Assembly (NCBI GenBank): GCA_002786715.1
Contig: PCTW01000038.1
Coordinates: forward strand, 1 to 44,936
Source of the DNA: Bdellovibrio sp. CG22_combo_CG10-13_8_21_14_all_39_27
GTDB lineage: Bacteria; Bdellovibrionota; Bacteriovoracia; Bacteriovoracales; Bacteriovoracaceae
Direction: 5' to 3'
Length of the DNA: 44,936 nucleotides
Shown piece after piece: positions 42,685 to 44,936 of this stretch. Every line of letters begins with the position of its first letter. The stretch's first letter is position 1. The translations under genes and the position numbers were made by a program. The notes beneath the pieces were generated by a model. It saw nothing but the letters and a program-made list of their open reading frames with translations, was not told the origin of the DNA and did no database searches.

Positions 42685-43455
42685 ATGATTGAAGGTGCAA
42701 TTTTTGGTGGAATAATTGGCTTTTTTGCTTGGTTAATAGGGATTGGAATTGCAAAGGTTTTTGTAAAGGATAAGAAAAGAGCAAAAAAAGTTGGTCAATT
42801 TATATTTATTATTCTCTTATCGAGTGGAATTACGATCATAAATAATCCCAATATTAAGCAAAAACTTGCGGTATTGATTAATCCTGATTTAGCAATAATG
42901 GCCGAGGAAGAGGATAAGCTTATCAATTTGATAAGTGATCCAAAGTTGCAAGAAGAAGCTCGAAATCTATCAAATTTAGATCGCCAAAAGTTTGTCATGC
43001 GAGGTCTTGGAAAACTAAGTGATGAAGAGTTGATTGGTTGGAATAGTGTTCGTATAAATATGGCAAACTATAGTCCTGATCTTTGCTCGGGCCTTTGGAC
43101 GGGTGATATGTCTGGGGTTGATTTAGTAGATATCTTAAAAAATTTAAGTGAAGCTGATAAATTGGGATGGTTGAAAATCAGTGCATCTGCATTAGAATAC
43201 GAACTCACTGATAAGCCACCCTTTGAATTTAAGCAAGAAATGGTTCAACCCTCTATATCTCATCTCGTTTCTACTTTTTCAGATGAAGAAAAATCTCGTG
43301 CTCAACTTGTTTTTTCTCAAGGTCAATCAGCCGATAAAACGGATGCTTGTTGGATGATAAAGCAAATGATGGGGCTCGTTAACACTGAGAAATCACATGG
43401 AATTAATATTATAAAATACCTAGCCTGGGTTTCTGCTCAAGCTGGTGCGAAGTAA
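42685..43455 (+). CDS. Membrane-anchored protein of unknown function
   Basis: The 256-residue protein has two N-terminal hydrophobic segments (about 3-27 and 37-52) and a soluble, mainly helical C-terminal part of about 200 residues, rich in Asp, Glu and Leu. AGGGAG precedes the ATG at a good distance, so the gene is credible. It is divergent from the multi-pass membrane protein gene, sharing a 32-base intergenic region, which may indicate coordinated expression. No known domain was recognised. Confidence 0.65.
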   Translation: MIEGAIFGGIIGFFAWLIGIGIAKVFVKDKKRAKKVGQFIFIILLSSGITIINNPNIKQKLAVLINPDLAIMAEEEDKLINLISDPKLQEEARNLSNLDRQKFVMRGLGKLSDEELIGWNSVRINMANYSPDLCSGLWTGDMSGVDLVDILKNLSEADKLGWLKISASALEYELTDKPPFEFKQEMVQPSISHLVSTFSDEEKSRAQLVFSQGQSADKTDACWMIKQMMGLVNTEKSHGINIIKYLAWVSAQAGAK

Positions 43456-43487
43456 TCTGGGTTTCGTTAGACATTCAACGATGTTTG

Positions 43488-43505
43488 TATTCTTTTAAAA
43501 GAATA
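43488..43505. repeat. Perfect 18-bp palindrome
   Basis: TATTCTTTTAAAAGAATA reads the same on both strands. It lies between the membrane-protein stop and the second GNAT gene, just upstream of a possible short leader. It could be a binding site for a dimeric regulator or a chance AT-rich palindrome. Confidence 0.6.
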
Positions 43506-43526
43506 GTTAATAATAAAAGGGCTATT

Positions 43527-43604
43527 ATGATGGCAAATAATTGCTTTCGTGAATCTGAGCTTCTTATTAATTTCAGTACTAAATCTGGAACAATCCTTTC
43601 ATGA
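43527..43604 (+). CDS. Possible 25-codon leader overlapping the GNAT gene start
   Basis: ATG at 43527 has AAAAGG six bases upstream, and the frame (MMANNCFRESELLINFSTKS, then GTILS) stops at TGA 43602-43604, overlapping the ATG of the GNAT gene as ATGA. The GNAT gene has no ribosome site of its own, so coupled translation through this leader is plausible. Confidence 0.4.
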   Translation: MMANNCFRESELLINFSTKSGTILS

Positions 43605-44125
43605 AAATAATCGCCTTTGATCCCACGAACGACGAGCACATCAACGGACATCTTCGTTGGAACAATGATCCCGAGCTCTATGCGCTGACTGTTCCGGTGC
43701 GCAAGGCGGAGAGTGTTCGTCCGATTGAAACGTTCGAGAGCGTGCGTGCGCGCTACCTTGAAAACCTCACTCACGCCGCCACTGTTTTCATGATCTATGA
43801 TGGCGACTTTTTAGTTGGCTTCTATTCACTGCAAATGAACCCACCGCAGGCCATGCGAAAAGAAGTCCCCACTGCTTGGCTGGGTCTCACCATCGGCGAG
43901 CGTTCCCATTGGGGCAGCGGCATCGCCACCTCCGCTATGGGCCACTTCGAATCCTGCGCCCGAGCCCTCGGCGCCCAACGCATCGAACTCGGCACTTTCG
44001 AATTCAACTTCCGCGCCCAAAACTTCTACACCAAACTCGGCTACCGCGAATTCTCACGGTTAAAAAACTTTACCTTCTTTGATGGACGGTTTTGGGATGA
44101 TTTGAGGATGGAGAAGATTCTTTAA
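43601..44125 (+). CDS. GNAT family N-acetyltransferase, GC-rich
   Basis: The 174-residue protein is a RimJ/RimL-like GNAT: RSHWGSGIA at 101-109 is the acetyl-CoA loop, and NFRAQNFYTKLGYREF near 136-151 is the C-terminal motif. Substrate is unknown. The stretch from about 43880 to 44040 is clearly richer in G and C (codons GCC, CGC, CTC, TAC, GGC) than neighbouring genes, which fits recent transfer from a GC-rich source. The ATG lacks its own ribosome site and overlaps the stop of a possible short leader. Confidence 0.88.
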   Translation: MKIIAFDPTNDEHINGHLRWNNDPELYALTVPVRKAESVRPIETFESVRARYLENLTHAATVFMIYDGDFLVGFYSLQMNPPQAMRKEVPTAWLGLTIGERSHWGSGIATSAMGHFESCARALGAQRIELGTFEFNFRAQNFYTKLGYREFSRLKNFTFFDGRFWDDLRMEKIL

Positions 44126-44228
44126 ATTCAGTTTTGAAAAATACTCATCAACAATTTAATTCATTAGTTGTTTTCTTAATCAGCTCTTTTCCTTTTTGTT
44201 AAATTGCTCCTCTTTTGAGGAGGTCCAC

Positions 44229-44753
44229 ATGCATTCAAATTCCGTCATCGTTCACATTGATAAAATGATTTACAACATTCGAGGGCAAAAAGTGATGATT
44301 GATTCTGACTTGGCCCAGATTTATGGAGTAGTTACAAAAGCCTTCAATCAGGCCGTTCAAAGGAATAGGGACAGATTTCCTGAAGACTTTATGTTTCAAT
44401 GTACTTTAAGTGACTTAGACGATTTGCGGTCACAAATTGTGACCGCAAACTCGCTAAATACCTTAAATTACAAAAGAAGAAACCTTCCTTATGTCTTCAC
44501 TGAAAATGGCGTCGCGATGCTCTCGAGTGTGCTCAATTCCAAGGAAGCGATTCAAATCAATATTGCTATTATGCGTATCTTCACCAAGCTTCGAAGCTTT
44601 CACGCTTTGGAATCTCAAACAGACAAAAGAGTTGATCGCTTAGAAAAGGAGACTCATCATCTGTTTAAAACTGTCTTTAAAAAATTAGATGAACATGAAA
44701 AATTAATCACTCCGCACTTACCAAAGAATCGAGAGAAGATTGGGATAAAATGA
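44229..44753 (+). CDS. ORF6N domain-containing protein
   Basis: The 174-residue protein matches the ORF6N domain over about residues 7-123: MIDSDLAQIYGVVTKAFNQA, then RFPEDFMFQ, LRSQIVTAN and the RRNLPYVFTENGVAMLSSVL segment. ORF6N proteins are DNA-binding-like domains often found in phage antirepressors and mobile or abundant bacterial loci. The tail is a charged coiled coil. ATG at 44229 is preferred because GAGGAGGT precedes it; an upstream TTG at 44196 would extend it by 11 residues without support. No integrase or phage structural genes are nearby, so it stands alone here. Its role is unknown. Confidence 0.9.
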   Translation: MHSNSVIVHIDKMIYNIRGQKVMIDSDLAQIYGVVTKAFNQAVQRNRDRFPEDFMFQCTLSDLDDLRSQIVTANSLNTLNYKRRNLPYVFTENGVAMLSSVLNSKEAIQINIAIMRIFTKLRSFHALESQTDKRVDRLEKETHHLFKTVFKKLDEHEKLITPHLPKNREKIGIK

Positions 44754-44936
44754 GGAACTGCAATGGTTAATCGATTTGATTCGGGAGAGTTAGTTTTGGG
44801 GAAATTGGTAAAAAATTAAATCAAAAAAGTCTGTTAAGTTTATTCTTCTAATATCAGGGTTAAAATTGGGTTAAGAATGACGATTGTTTTTGTCGGATGA
44901 GAGGCAAAAATGATTATTGTTTGACGTAAATTCTGC
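44754..44936. other. Terminal non-coding stretch
   Basis: About 180 AT-rich bases follow the ORF6N gene to the end of the window. Only very short reading frames are present, and no convincing terminator, promoter or repeat was seen. Confidence 0.4.

Noticed and set aside
43475-43774. A 99-residue minus-strand frame over the GNAT start
   Set aside because: It is antisense to a clear GNAT gene and has no domain of its own.

Overview
This is an AT-rich bacterial chromosome segment, about 45 kb and densely coded on both strands. Gene content is Gram-negative (LolA, lipoproteins, a FadL/PorV-like outer membrane protein, a Slt-type transglycosylase). The large secreted lipoproteins, the zapA-fau-rny gene order, frequent TTG/GTG starts and a leucine dehydrogenase with a fused branched-chain E1 fit a Bdellovibrionota/Bacteriovoracia-type organism (Bacteriovorax/Peredibacter-like). 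The taxon is an inference from gene content; no rRNA or tRNA gene was found.

Layout. 1-2.7 kb: a 3' gene fragment and a two-gene osmoprotectant-type ABC importer whose second protein fuses binding protein and permease. 2.7-6.0 kb (minus): a probable operon of a 40-residue membrane peptide, an 88-residue protein, an ABC exporter with a non-standard N-terminal domain and a DUF1854 protein. 6.1-8.8 kb: an L,D-transpeptidase-like lipoprotein, a GNAT acetyltransferase, an FkbM methyltransferase and a broken copy of the GNAT 3' end. 8.9-16.8 kb: smc-lolA, an abutting convergent lytic transglycosylase, and rimO. 17.0-22.7 kb: a 1602-residue repeat-rich lipoprotein and a small exported protein. 22.7-27.5 kb: epmA (minus), then ftsY, zapA, fau and rny, a housekeeping block for protein targeting, division, folate metabolism and RNA turnover. 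27.5-31 kb: SDR oxidoreductase, small membrane protein, tRNA-dihydrouridine synthase, and a coupled seven-helix/zinc-ribbon pair. 31-33.9 kb: a CorC/HlyC transporter-like protein with a long leader, a thioredoxin-reductase-like flavoprotein lacking a normal NADPH site, and a convergent 2Fe-2S ferredoxin. 33.9-39.8 kb: leucine dehydrogenase, outer membrane protein, DegT aminotransferase and fused 2-oxoacid dehydrogenase E1. 39.8-44.9 kb: accessory genes (exported proteins, a phosphatase-like lipoprotein, a very basic small exported protein, a divergent membrane-protein pair, a GC-rich GNAT gene, an ORF6N-domain protein).

How the genes work together. Leucine dehydrogenase and the fused E1 are consecutive steps from branched-chain amino acids to branched acyl-CoA. 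Smc, FtsY, ZapA, RNase Y, RimO, EpmA and Dus are core growth functions. The less explained parts are the DUF1854/ABC operon with its small leading peptide, the repeat lipoprotein, the flavoprotein/ferredoxin pair, and the GNAT duplication around the methyltransferase. No CRISPR array, insertion sequence, prophage, tRNA or rRNA was seen.
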